DNA from: CAIYOL01 sp964494805
GTDB taxonomy: Bacteria > Planctomycetota > Phycisphaerae > Sedimentisphaerales > Anaerobacaceae
Assembly (NCBI GenBank): GCA_964494805.1
Contig: CAZBST010000002.1
Span: 186,001-250,000 of the forward strand
Direction: 5' to 3'
DNA length: 64,000 nucleotides
Shown: positions 41,799 through 51,607 of the stretch, in pieces
Layout: each line of letters opens with the position of its first letter
How positions within the stretch are numbered: the stretch's first letter is position 1
Notes under the pieces: generated by a model
Told to the model about the DNA's origin: nothing
The model's database searches: none
The model's input: the letters and a program-made list of their open reading frames with translations, nothing else
Position numbers and translations under genes: made by a program

Positions 41799-44700
41799 CT
41801 AACCGTAATAGCGCTGAATTGGTTTTACACTTATCTTTCTTTCCTTCATTGCTGTAATGGCTTTAACTACCGCCGCAGCACCTCTTATCGTCGTTACATA
41901 AGGGATTTGTTTATCAAGGGCGGTTCTTCTTATCGGAAAAGAATCTCTGACCGACAAAGCTCCTGTTGTGGTGTTTATGATGAGGTCGATTTTGCCATTT
42001 AATATCCAATCAACCACATTAGGCCTGCCTTCGGACATTTTAAGCACAAACTCCGAGGGGATATTACTGCTTATGAATTCAAGGCACGTACCCTTTGTAG
42101 CGACAACCCTAAAGCCCATTTCATACATTTTGCGTGCAAGCTCAACAGCTTTTTTCTTATCACTGTCCCTGATGCTGAAAAGCACGTTGCCACTCATCGG
42201 CAAGGCGTTGCCGGCCGCCATCTGAGATTTTGCGAAGGCGATTCCAAAATCATCATCTATACCCATAACCTCGCCGGTAGAAAGCATCTCCGGTCCAAGC
42301 AAAGTGTCTATGCCCGGGAATTTCAAGAACGGGAACACAGCCTCTTTCACCGAAAAATACCCGGGCTTTATTTCCTTTGTAAAGTTCAACTCATCCAGCG
42401 TCATCCCCGTCATTACTTTTGTAGCGAGCTTGGCCAAGGGAACACCGATTGCCTTACTTACGAACGGGATGGTTCGAGAGGCGCGTGGGTTGACTTCAAG
42501 TATGTAAATCCGGTCATCCTGAACAGCAAACTGAATATTTATGAGGCCTTTGACTTTCAATTCCAGCGCCAGGAGTTTGGTTTGTCTCTTAATCTCTTCG
42601 AGAATCTTTTTGTCCATTGAAATCGGCGGCAAGGCACAGGCGCTATCACCGGAATGGACACCAGCCTCTTCGATATGCTCCATTATTCCGCCAATCACAA
42701 CCCTTCGGCCGTCACTGATAGCATCAACGTCCAGCTCTGTTGCATCATCAAGAAATTTATCTATAAGGACAGGGTGTTCAGCGGAGGCCTCAAATGCGCT
42801 TTTGACGGCAGCCTCGAAAACTCTTTCATCATAGACAATTTTCATTGCCCGACCACCCAAGACAAAAGAAGGTCTGATGAGTAAAGGAAACCCGAGCTTA
42901 CGTGCGATTTTCAGGGCACTATCATAAGTCATCGCCGTTCCGCTGGCAGGCTGAAGCAGCTTGAGTTTTTTAACAAGATTATTGAAACGCTTGCGGTCTT
43001 CAGCACAGGCGATGCTGTCAGGCGAAGTACCGATTATCCTCACGCCGGCTTTTTCCAGCGGGACAGCGAGCTTAAGAGGCGTCTGGCCCCCGAACTGCAC
43101 AATTACGCCATCCGGTTTCTCCTTTTCCACAATCGACATCACATCTTCATAAGTCAGAGGTTCAAAGTAAAGCCGGTCGGAGGTGTCGTAATCGGTGCTG
43201 ACCGTCTCAGGATTGCAGTTTACCATTATTGATTCGATACCTATTTCCTTTAATGCGAACGCTGCATGGACACAGCAATAATCGAACTCAATTCCCTGAC
43301 CTATGCGATTGGGACCGCCTCCAAGGATAATAACCTTCTTCCTGCTGCCTGGGCCAGCCTCGCACTCATTCTCAAATGTCGAGTAAAGATAGGGAGTATG
43401 GGCTTCGAATTCGGCTCCGCAGGTGTCAACAGTTTTATAGACCGTATCTACTCCCATCTGCTGGCGATGTTCCCTGAATTGCTGTTCCGAGATATTCAGC
43501 AGAGAGGCCAGATATTTGTCGCTGAAACCATACTCTTTGGCCTTACGTATTAAAGTCTGATTGAGTTTATCAAAAGTAGTTGACCTGATTTTTTCTCCGA
43601 GTCTGACAATGTCATTGATGTTATTGAGAAACCAAGGGTCGATTTTTGTCAGCTGGAAGATTTCGCCGGTCGGAATTTTTCTTCTGAAGGCCTCAGCAAC
43701 ATACCAGATTTTGTCCCAGCAGTTTGTTCGCAGCTTCTTCTTTAACTTGGCTGAAGTAAGCTCACCATTAGTATGTTTTTTGTCAAGAGAGTAGCGGTCT
43801 ATTTCCAGCGACCTTATGGCTTTCTGCAATGCCTCCTTGAATGTTCTGCCAATTGACATAGCTTCACCGACAGACTTCATCTGCACCGTAAGCTCAGGGT
43901 CGGTTTTAGGAAATTTTTCAAATGTAAAACGCGGCCACTTAACAACACAGTAGTCAATAGTAGGCTCGAAACAAGCCGGCGTTTTTTTAGTGATATCGTT
44001 GGGGATTTCATCCAAAGTATAACCAACAGCCAACAACGACGCTATTTTGGCAATGGGAAAACCTGTAGCTTTGGAAGCAAGTGCGGAGCTTCTTGAAACT
44101 CTCGGATTCATCTCAATTACAAACAGTTTGCCATTTTCAGGATTGACTGCAAATTGTATATTCGAACCGCCGGTTTCAACGCCGATAGCTCTTATTATCT
44201 TCATCGCCGCATCACGCATAACCTGATATTCTTTATCGGTAAGCGTCTGCGCAGGAGCAACTGTGATGCTGTCACCCGTATGGATACCCATTGGGTCAAG
44301 GTTTTCAATCGGGCAGACAATAACGACATTGTCTTTTCTATCTCTCATAACCTCAAGCTCGTATTCCTTCCACCCCACCACGGATTCTTCCACAAGCACC
44401 TGGTTTTTTGGACTCAGATTCAATCCCCAATGGATATATTCCCTATACTCCTCAGTATTGCAGGCCACATTTCCGCCGGTCCCGCCTAACGTATATGAGG
44501 GCCTTATGATTGCTGGAAAACCGACATATTTGATAATTTCCTGGGCCTGCTCCCAAGAATGAGCATAGCTGCTCTTGGGGACCTCCAACCCGATATCTTC
44601 AATAATCTTTTTAAACTTATCCCGCTCTTCAGCCCTTTTGATAGACTTTAAATCAGCTCCGAGCAATCTGACATTATGTTTTTTTAGTATCCCCATTTCC

Positions 44701-45008
44701 GCCAGTGCTACTGCAACGTTAAGGCCTGTTTGACCACCCAATGTCGGCAGGAGGCTGTCGGGCTTTTCCCTGCGAATTATTTCTTTTACCATCTTCGGTG
44801 TAATAGGTTCAATGTATGTTCTATGGGCCATCTCAGGGTCGGTCATTATTGTGGCAGGGTTGCTGTTAACAAGAATCACCTTAAAGCCCTCTTGTTTCAA
44901 TACCTTGCACGCCTGTGTGCCGGAATAATCAAATTCACAACCCTGGCCTATTACTATGGGGCCTGAGCCTATAATCAATATCTTATGAATATCCCTACGT
45001 TTCGGCAT
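41799..45008 (-). CDS. carB: Carbamoyl-phosphate synthase large subunit
   Basis: 1069 residues, full length. Two ATP-grasp halves, each opening with a KVIILGGGPNRIGQG-type loop (KILIIGSGPIVIGQG in the first), allosteric MGS-like domain at the end (VVATKGTCLEFISSN, GRPNVVDWILNGKIDLIINT). It makes carbamoyl phosphate from bicarbonate, ATP and glutamine-derived ammonia channelled from CarA. Part of a run of glutamine-using genes on this strand. Confidence 0.98.
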   Translation of the reverse strand: MPKRRDIHKILIIGSGPIVIGQGCEFDYSGTQACKVLKQEGFKVILVNSNPATIMTDPEMAHRTYIEPITPKMVKEIIRREKPDSLLPTLGGQTGLNVAVALAEMGILKKHNVRLLGADLKSIKRAEERDKFKKIIEDIGLEVPKSSYAHSWEQAQEIIKYVGFPAIIRPSYTLGGTGGNVACNTEEYREYIHWGLNLSPKNQVLVEESVVGWKEYELEVMRDRKDNVVIVCPIENLDPMGIHTGDSITVAPAQTLTDKEYQVMRDAAMKIIRAIGVETGGSNIQFAVNPENGKLFVIEMNPRVSRSSALASKATGFPIAKIASLLAVGYTLDEIPNDITKKTPACFEPTIDYCVVKWPRFTFEKFPKTDPELTVQMKSVGEAMSIGRTFKEALQKAIRSLEIDRYSLDKKHTNGELTSAKLKKKLRTNCWDKIWYVAEAFRRKIPTGEIFQLTKIDPWFLNNINDIVRLGEKIRSTTFDKLNQTLIRKAKEYGFSDKYLASLLNISEQQFREHRQQMGVDTVYKTVDTCGAEFEAHTPYLYSTFENECEAGPGSRKKVIILGGGPNRIGQGIEFDYCCVHAAFALKEIGIESIMVNCNPETVSTDYDTSDRLYFEPLTYEDVMSIVEKEKPDGVIVQFGGQTPLKLAVPLEKAGVRIIGTSPDSIACAEDRKRFNNLVKKLKLLQPASGTAMTYDSALKIARKLGFPLLIRPSFVLGGRAMKIVYDERVFEAAVKSAFEASAEHPVLIDKFLDDATELDVDAISDGRRVVIGGIMEHIEEAGVHSGDSACALPPISMDKKILEEIKRQTKLLALELKVKGLINIQFAVQDDRIYILEVNPRASRTIPFVSKAIGVPLAKLATKVMTGMTLDELNFTKEIKPGYFSVKEAVFPFLKFPGIDTLLGPEMLSTGEVMGIDDDFGIAFAKSQMAAGNALPMSGNVLFSIRDSDKKKAVELARKMYEMGFRVVATKGTCLEFISSNIPSEFVLKMSEGRPNVVDWILNGKIDLIINTTTGALSVRDSFPIRRTALDKQIPYVTTIRGAAAVVKAITAMKERKISVKPIQRYYG

Positions 45009-45111
45009 AGTCTTCTTTTCTGGCTACTCCTACTATCAACCAGGGCACAATTCTATCCATTATTAATCCGTTGACAATGGTTTAGTTCGCGGAAAACATA
45101 CCGAGTGAAGT

Positions 45112-46788
45112 CTAAGAGCTGTAAAGGTTTGTTATAGGCATTCTTCTGTCTTTGCCAAATGCCTTGGGAGCAATCTTAATCCCGGGGGGAGATTGCCTCC
45201 TTTTATACTCACTATGGTCAACCATACTAATAATCCGACTAACAACATCCTTCGGCAAACCTTCTTCAATCAACTGGGAAGCTGATTTGTCCTCTTCGAC
45301 ATAACCTTTAAGTATCCTGTCGAGCAGGTCATACGGCGGCAGTAAGTCAGTATCTTTTTGATTCTCCCTAAGCTCGGCACTGGGCGGCCGTTTTATCACA
45401 CTAAGAGGGATAATCACACGATTATGGATATTGTTTATATATTCGGCTAATTGATAAACCATCGTTTTATACACATCCTTCAAGACCGCAAGACCTCCGG
45501 CGGTGTCACCATAAAGCGTTGAATAACCCACAGCGGCCTCACTCTTGTTGCTGGTAGCAAGAACCAGGTAAGAGTACTGATTACTCATCGTCATTAATAT
45601 GCAACCGCGAACCCTTGCCTGAAGGTTCTCATAAGCCACTCCGTCAGTAGTCCAGTTGTCGAATTTACCAATTAAACCGTCGAATTTGTCAAGCACCGCT
45701 TCAATCGGCACAATATGAAACTCAATATCCAGATTATCAGCCACAATTTGAGCATCCCCTATTGTCTCAGGACTATTGAATTTCGACGGCATAGTTACCC
45801 CAACAACATTTTTTGTTCCCAAAGCATCGACAGCAATTGCAGCAGTCAGGGATGAATCTATACCACCGCTCAGGCCGATTATAACTTTGGAAAAATTGTT
45901 CTTCCGTACATAATCTCTGGTTCCGAGCACCAAGGCATTATAGACTTCAGCAGTTGAATCAAGCGGTGCAGCGGTGGCACAAACCTCGTAGTTTTTTAGA
46001 CTTTTTACGCGAATCGCACTACCGCTATTGACTGCTGAAAAATCCGCCATCAACACATCTTCTTCAAACGCTTTTGCCTGACAAACAATCCGTCCTGAAG
46101 AATCAACAAACATACTCCGGCCATCAAATACCAGCTCATCCTGGCCTCCGACAAGATTGCAATAAGCAACGGCGCAGTTAAAATGCTTTGCACATTGGTT
46201 AAGAATTTCCTGTCTCTGCTTGATTTTACCTATGTGAAAAGGAGACGCTGCGATATTTATGACAATGTTTATTGGCGGCACTTTTTCAAATAAACTATCT
46301 ATCCATTTAAGCCGCCATATATCCTCGCAGATTGTAAATGCCACAACCAAACCGCCTATGTTCATATACATCGCTTCCGTTCCAGGCCGAAAATAGCGTC
46401 TTTCGTCAAAAACACCGTAATTAGGCAAAACACTTTTATGGTAGATTTTCCTGATTTGACCTTTTTGGAGCACTGCAAGTGAATTGTAGAAACCATTTTC
46501 ACTGCTCTCTGCGAAACCAGTGACGATGGTAACATCGGGACAATTCTTTGCCAACCGTTCAACAGCTAATCGATTATCCTTTAGAAACTGCTCCTTAAAC
46601 AGCAAGTCTTCAGGGGGATACCCGCACACAGACATCTCAGGAAATATAACGATATCTGCGCCAAGCTCAAAAGCCTTGATACCCAGGGTCTGCATCTTGC
46701 AGACGTTACCCTTGATATCCCCTACCGAAGCATTAAATTGTGCCAATGCTATTTGCAAAATCAGCTTCCTCTTAACTTTGCAACTCAT
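45112..46788 (-). CDS. nadE: Glutamine-dependent NAD+ synthetase
   Basis: A 558-residue two-domain enzyme. N-terminal nitrilase-type glutaminase with the Glu-Lys-Cys triad in FPEMSVCGYP, YHKSVLPNYGVFDE and TICEDIWRL; C-terminal synthetase with the PP-loop GLSGGIDSSLTAAIAV and LRENQKDTDLLPPYD. It amidates deamido-NAD. The given ATG overlaps the end of the GltD-fragment gene by 17 bases and adds about 10 residues before the usual start (IALAQFNASVGD); a TTG just before IALAQ preceded by AGAGGAAG is an alternative. Confidence 0.95.
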   Translation of the reverse strand: MSCKVKRKLILQIALAQFNASVGDIKGNVCKMQTLGIKAFELGADIVIFPEMSVCGYPPEDLLFKEQFLKDNRLAVERLAKNCPDVTIVTGFAESSENGFYNSLAVLQKGQIRKIYHKSVLPNYGVFDERRYFRPGTEAMYMNIGGLVVAFTICEDIWRLKWIDSLFEKVPPINIVINIAASPFHIGKIKQRQEILNQCAKHFNCAVAYCNLVGGQDELVFDGRSMFVDSSGRIVCQAKAFEEDVLMADFSAVNSGSAIRVKSLKNYEVCATAAPLDSTAEVYNALVLGTRDYVRKNNFSKVIIGLSGGIDSSLTAAIAVDALGTKNVVGVTMPSKFNSPETIGDAQIVADNLDIEFHIVPIEAVLDKFDGLIGKFDNWTTDGVAYENLQARVRGCILMTMSNQYSYLVLATSNKSEAAVGYSTLYGDTAGGLAVLKDVYKTMVYQLAEYINNIHNRVIIPLSVIKRPPSAELRENQKDTDLLPPYDLLDRILKGYVEEDKSASQLIEEGLPKDVVSRIISMVDHSEYKRRQSPPGIKIAPKAFGKDRRMPITNLYSS

Positions 46789-46993
46789 TCAGGTCAGGTA
46801 TGCAGTTTTTCAACGGGCAGCCTGCGCCGTGACAAAACGGTATCCCACAATCCATACACCTTGCGGTTTGCTGGTGTATCTGCTCAGGTGCAAGCGGCAA
46901 GTCAAACTCAGCAAAATCGTGTATTCTTTCCTCAACCGGCCGATGCTCGATATCCCAACGTTTATATTTTAAAAAACCTTTTACTTCACCCAT
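46772..46993 (-). CDS. Stand-alone GltD N-terminal iron-sulfur domain fragment
   Basis: A 73-residue protein equal to the first 70 residues of glutamate synthase small subunit GltD: GEVKGFLKYKRWDIEHRPVE, then ARCMDCGIPFCHGAGCPLKN and IPDLNEL, where it stops. The four cysteines of the GltD N-terminal iron-sulfur region are present; the FAD and NADPH domains (about 400 residues) are absent. A strong ribosome-binding site (GAGGTGA) precedes the ATG, so it is probably translated. It may be a small electron-transfer partner of the ferredoxin-type glutamate synthase encoded upstream, or a decaying remnant whose 3' part was replaced by nadE. Confidence 0.8.
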   Translation of the reverse strand: MGEVKGFLKYKRWDIEHRPVEERIHDFAEFDLPLAPEQIHQQTARCMDCGIPFCHGAGCPLKNCIPDLNELQS

Positions 46994-47015
46994 TGAAATT
47001 GAATCACCTCTTCAG

Positions 47016-48896
47016 TTATGCAGTCCTATCAATGTAAAACTGCCGCCATAAAGCAAGATTAAGCATCCTGTAAAGCAAGCAACCATTGTCTCGGTATCCT
47101 GAGGTATGTTCCTGAATGCATTTCTCCAGCGCATCTCGGTCAAAAAGTCCCCAGTTCAAATTAGCCGAATCCAAAAGCACTTCTTTCATATACTCAGCCA
47201 AAGGCTCACGCAGCCAGCGGGAAAACGGAACACCGAAACCGCGTTTTTTCGCATCCAGGACCGCATCCGGCAGGATACCCCGCAAGGCACGACGAACAAT
47301 CCATTTAGTTTGACGGAGGCGTACCTTCATTTTAGAAGGCAGTCCGAGAGCATAGCGAGTGAGGTTTGCATCAAGAAAGGGGACACGAACTTCTATACCA
47401 TGTGCCATAGTGGCCTTGTCCACTTTTTCCAGGAAACAATCGGGCAGATGAATGAGGAAATCCATATGAATCATCTGCTGGGCAGGGTCGAGATGTTCGA
47501 GATGGTCGTATAGCTCATAATATCGGTGAAAAGGATTATAGCCCTCGACTTTTTCGCGGGCCTCATTACTAAGCAGACGGGTAGGCGGATTATCAATCGT
47601 CTCTGTGGTCAAGAACAACGCCATTCGCATCATCGGTTCAGCCTGTGTCAGCCTGTCAGCAAGACGCTTGAGCTGTAAAAATCCGTCTCTTCTTTTTCCA
47701 AGCAAACGCAACGGCAACAAACCGAGCCGTGAGATGATTCGCCATAAAGACTCATAGGCCATAATGTTGTATCGGATATACCCGCCGAAAGCCTCATCGC
47801 CACCATCGCCCTGGAGAATAACTTTGATAGAACCCTTCAATGATTCACATAATAAGTATAGCGGAATGTCTGCAGCATCACCAAAAGGCTCATCGTGCGC
47901 CCGGACAAGCCGCTCGATAATAGGAGGTAGATTTCCAGCTTTTATGTGCAGTTCGTGATGGTCGGTGCCAAATTTCTTTGCTACCCGGGCTGCCATAGGA
48001 AGCTCGTTAAACTTTTTTTCATAATCGAAACCAACCGAGTACGTTTTAATCCTCCCTTCGTAATGCTTACTGGCAAAAGCTGTGATTGTCGAAGAATCAA
48101 TTCCGCCGCTCAAAAACACGCCGACCGGCACATCGCTTATAAGATGGTCCTGCACCGCCTTTTCCAACAGACTACAAACTTTCTCCTCCACTTTTTCTAC
48201 ACTGTCAAAAACAGGCTCAATTTCATCGATAGACCAGTAGGATTTATCAATACATTTATCTTTGCTGAACGTCAGATAATGGCCCGGCTGCAGCTTAAAG
48301 ACGCGCTCAAACAAAGTGTTTACACCCAAGCCATAGCCATAATAGAGGTATTCGTGAAGACCCTTCCAGCTAATTGTCTTATCTATCTGCCCAGAAGCCA
48401 GAATAGCCTTGATCTCAGAGCCAAAAACGATTCCTTCTTCAAGCAAAGTATAGTAAACAGGCTTAATCCCATAGCGGTCGCGCACCAAGTATAAAGTTCC
48501 GGTTCGAGCATCCCAAACAGCAAAGGCAAACATCCCATTAAACATTGCAAAACAATCAGTGCCCCATTCCATATAGGCCCTGAGGACCACTTCAGTATCA
48601 GACGTACTTCGAAAACGTCTTCCCTTTTGCTCAAGCTTTTTCCGTATCTCATGGAAATTGTAGACCTCGCCATTGTAGGTCAGAGCAAACCGGCGGTCGT
48701 CAGATAACATAGGCTGGTGTGCAGCAGAAGTAAGATCAATAACACTCAAACGTGCATGCCCAAGGCCGACAGGGCCGAGAATCTCGATACCGTCATCATC
48801 CGGTCCACGATGCTTCAGCGTCTCCGTCATCTTGTGCAAGGTAGCGGGATTAATCCTGCTGTTTTTAAAATCGACTATTCCACAAATACCACACAT
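47016..48896 (-). CDS. asnB: Asparagine synthetase (glutamine-hydrolysing)
   Basis: 626 residues. It starts MCGICGIVDF with the N-terminal nucleophile Cys2, has the glutaminase pocket LKHRGPDDDGIEI and LTYNGEVYNF, and the synthetase P-loop VGVFLSGGIDSSTITAFAS. It could amidate aspartate or a sugar-like substrate; the size matches surface-polysaccharide-linked AsnB homologues as well as metabolic ones. Located between the glutamate synthase genes and nadE on one strand, it fits the glutamine-consuming theme. Confidence 0.93.
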   Translation of the reverse strand: MCGICGIVDFKNSRINPATLHKMTETLKHRGPDDDGIEILGPVGLGHARLSVIDLTSAAHQPMLSDDRRFALTYNGEVYNFHEIRKKLEQKGRRFRSTSDTEVVLRAYMEWGTDCFAMFNGMFAFAVWDARTGTLYLVRDRYGIKPVYYTLLEEGIVFGSEIKAILASGQIDKTISWKGLHEYLYYGYGLGVNTLFERVFKLQPGHYLTFSKDKCIDKSYWSIDEIEPVFDSVEKVEEKVCSLLEKAVQDHLISDVPVGVFLSGGIDSSTITAFASKHYEGRIKTYSVGFDYEKKFNELPMAARVAKKFGTDHHELHIKAGNLPPIIERLVRAHDEPFGDAADIPLYLLCESLKGSIKVILQGDGGDEAFGGYIRYNIMAYESLWRIISRLGLLPLRLLGKRRDGFLQLKRLADRLTQAEPMMRMALFLTTETIDNPPTRLLSNEAREKVEGYNPFHRYYELYDHLEHLDPAQQMIHMDFLIHLPDCFLEKVDKATMAHGIEVRVPFLDANLTRYALGLPSKMKVRLRQTKWIVRRALRGILPDAVLDAKKRGFGVPFSRWLREPLAEYMKEVLLDSANLNWGLFDRDALEKCIQEHTSGYRDNGCLLYRMLNLALWRQFYIDRTA

Positions 48897-48967
48897 ACTT
48901 TTTCCTGGTTTTTGTTAAGAACTTTCTCCGACCAACCAATGTTTTACCTACATAATTGTAATGAGAG

Positions 48968-51607
48968 TTATTCTGGGATTCCTTCCTTGGCGAGCACTGC
49001 TAATCTCACAGCCTGTACCTTTCTATAGACTTCTTCAGGCGAAAGCTGGATACCATCTACCGTAAGTAGGTCGCGCTCTATGGAAACCCCAAAGTACCGT
49101 TCATTGGCCTGAAGATATGGAAGAATCAGCTCCCAGTCTTTTTTGCTGAGCTTTGTAAACGCTCCGCTGTTAAGTTGTTCAGTCATGAGTTTGCGGTGCG
49201 GATCACGCACGAAAATTGCACCACCTGAAGCGAGCGAGAAGAGGTTGGATCCTGGATAAGGGCTCTCCTGTGCACGGATGCGCCCTCGGTCGTCAAATTC
49301 GATGCCATTAAGAATCACGAATCCGCCTCCCTGAAGTGGATCGCCTGCCATGAAGGACTCCGCCAGGAAGTCGAGACATGTTCCATTTATGACCACGCGA
49401 GGTTTACCAGCCGCGTTGATCAGTGGTCTGCCCGCTGCATTACCCATAACGTAGACTTCCCCACCTTTCGCTCCATACATAAATGCCTGTCCCACATCTC
49501 CATATATCACGAGCTTGCCACTCTTTGCGATCTGGCCGACCTGATCCTGTGCATTGTTGTGCACACGAATTTCCATGCCGTCGATGCCTGACCCTAAGTA
49601 ATCACCCGAGCTTCCAAATACGTCGATACGCACGCCGTCTGTTTGAGGTCCAAAACCACATCCCGTGAAACGCTGTCCTTTCATGTGATAAACAATAAAT
49701 CGTCTCCATCCAAGCTCATAAGCTTGGACAAGGAGTTTGGCGTCGCAATACTCGCCTTCCGGTGGAAAGCCCTGCGCACAAATAACAAGAATCTTTTCAC
49801 CTTTTTCTGGTACCCGCAACTTTCTACGCGTTTCCCAATCGATGAGCCGAGCGTAACTTGAACCTACCCCTGAGATGACTGGAACAGAATCAAGAATCGA
49901 CTCGATTGTTTCTCGAATAACCTGAAGTACGACGCTACGCTTTATGTTTCCGCAATCATATCGCCGGTCATTTAGGAGTGAAAACAGCTCTAATGTCCGG
50001 TCCAGGCGCCAGCTGTCACGGGAGCCAATCTCCCCAATCCGTTGGACAAAACTCCGCAACTGACTGACGTCCCAGAATGGAATTAGGCGAGAGACTTGCG
50101 AGAAACTCTCCTCATGATCGGGACCTTCCAACGTTTTCTCGATGTCCTCAGCAAGCTCCGCAATACTGTTCGGGACCTTGCGGTTTCGGCTTGGCCCGAC
50201 GGTCCACTCTCCTGGCGGGCATGTGATAAGCCTACCGAATTTATCCCTACAAGAGACTGTGCTATTACCATTGTTCCGGCTCACCGTGAACGCAAAAGCC
50301 CCACCGTCAGTATAGCTTCCACCACGAGCATTCCAGTAACGGTCCGCAATCGGTCGGAACCGGGAATCTTCTTCAGTCAGCGAGTGAAGGGTAGCATCGA
50401 TTGCCTGTTTCTCTGATGCCACTAGCCCTATTGTGGCCTCTCCCTCCTGCATCGCAAACACCTGTGGCCGCAGCATTGACGTATCAGTGATCCCCAGTAA
50501 TTGGAAATTGTCGTTGTCTGGGTCGCTGCGAGCAATGATAAAGAACCACGGCCCATCTGGGGAACCATGCATGTGAAGTGCCTGAATGGCTCTGTAAGCC
50601 TTCTTCTTATCATCGGGAAGGCGATGAAAATCCAATTCGGTAGTTGGTGCCAGAGCTTCGATTACATACTCAAGCGGATAGCGGTATATGCGGTGCCAAA
50701 GGTCAAACAGGAGTACGGAGACTTCGGTGTCGGTCAAGAAAAGTGGCATAATATTATGCTGGCGGAGATACTCACAGATGCTGAAGTAATTGGCGAAGTC
50801 ACCGTTGTGTACCAGCGCTTCGTTCATTCCAATGAATGGGTGCGAGCCCGCTGGATGCCACACCCGACCTTTAGTAGGATACCGTTGATGTGCAATCCAT
50901 ACTTGAGCCTGCAGGTCTTCCAAGCCATAGTATTGCACGACCTGCTCAGCGTATCCCACTATCTTGAAGAGCATCAGGTTACGAGCATGTGAGAGGACAA
51001 ATGCACGTTTCTCACCCAACGAGGCGTAGAAGCTCTTATTCAATTTGAAGCTGTTCTGGTAGACGAATTCGTCTTCTACTGCCCTCCGTGGTGCATCTTC
51101 AAGGCTGTTTTCAACTGCAAAACGAGACAGAACATCTTCTTTTACACGGACGAAGTAGCGTACAATATCAGGAGGACGGACTTCCAGTTCTAAGTCGCGA
51201 TAATCGGCCATGGGCTCCAGCTTCACTTTGTGGTCCACTTTGAGATGTGGAGTTATGAGATTCTCTTCGAGTTCACTCTCAGCGTTGGGGTCAAGTAAAG
51301 CAACCTGAAGCAGGTAGTCGTTTCGTAATGTAGCAGCGTCAACTCCCAACTGCTCAGGTATGAAGCATGCAGCAGCTATACCGCCGCCTTTACCATTTCC
51401 ACGGTTGTGCATCTGAATTGAGGGCTCGAAGATATGGCGGCCGGTGATAGGAATGCTCGAGGCAAAGCCAACTACGCCGCAGCCCCCTTCCTGCGCAGAC
51501 TTTTGCTTCTGTGCAGTCCTTGGGACTCCTTGCGGAGGAAAATCGGCCATTAGTCGCCTGCGAGAGACAAGAATGTTTTTGGCAAAATTTTCCATAGATA
51601 TATCCAC
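48968..51607 (-). CDS. Glutamate synthase glutaminase + GXGXG subunit
   Basis: An 879-residue protein with two of the four GltB domains. Residues 1-42 are a leader that would be removed to expose Cys43 (EGGCGVVGFAS), the class II amidotransferase nucleophile; HNRGNGKGGG, HQRYPTKGR and NEALVHNGDFANY complete that domain. From about 650 is the GXGXG helix: SGIDGMEIRVHNNAQDQVG, IYGDVGQAFMYGAKGGEVYV and GGGFVILNGI. The FMN/synthase part is the neighbouring upstream gene. The GTG start shares a base with the upstream stop; an ATG 12 bases on is possible. Fusion of the first and last GltB domains into one chain is unusual. Confidence 0.88.
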   Translation of the reverse strand: MDISMENFAKNILVSRRRLMADFPPQGVPRTAQKQKSAQEGGCGVVGFASSIPITGRHIFEPSIQMHNRGNGKGGGIAAACFIPEQLGVDAATLRNDYLLQVALLDPNAESELEENLITPHLKVDHKVKLEPMADYRDLELEVRPPDIVRYFVRVKEDVLSRFAVENSLEDAPRRAVEDEFVYQNSFKLNKSFYASLGEKRAFVLSHARNLMLFKIVGYAEQVVQYYGLEDLQAQVWIAHQRYPTKGRVWHPAGSHPFIGMNEALVHNGDFANYFSICEYLRQHNIMPLFLTDTEVSVLLFDLWHRIYRYPLEYVIEALAPTTELDFHRLPDDKKKAYRAIQALHMHGSPDGPWFFIIARSDPDNDNFQLLGITDTSMLRPQVFAMQEGEATIGLVASEKQAIDATLHSLTEEDSRFRPIADRYWNARGGSYTDGGAFAFTVSRNNGNSTVSCRDKFGRLITCPPGEWTVGPSRNRKVPNSIAELAEDIEKTLEGPDHEESFSQVSRLIPFWDVSQLRSFVQRIGEIGSRDSWRLDRTLELFSLLNDRRYDCGNIKRSVVLQVIRETIESILDSVPVISGVGSSYARLIDWETRRKLRVPEKGEKILVICAQGFPPEGEYCDAKLLVQAYELGWRRFIVYHMKGQRFTGCGFGPQTDGVRIDVFGSSGDYLGSGIDGMEIRVHNNAQDQVGQIAKSGKLVIYGDVGQAFMYGAKGGEVYVMGNAAGRPLINAAGKPRVVINGTCLDFLAESFMAGDPLQGGGFVILNGIEFDDRGRIRAQESPYPGSNLFSLASGGAIFVRDPHRKLMTEQLNSGAFTKLSKKDWELILPYLQANERYFGVSIERDLLTVDGIQLSPEEVYRKVQAVRLAVLAKEGIPE

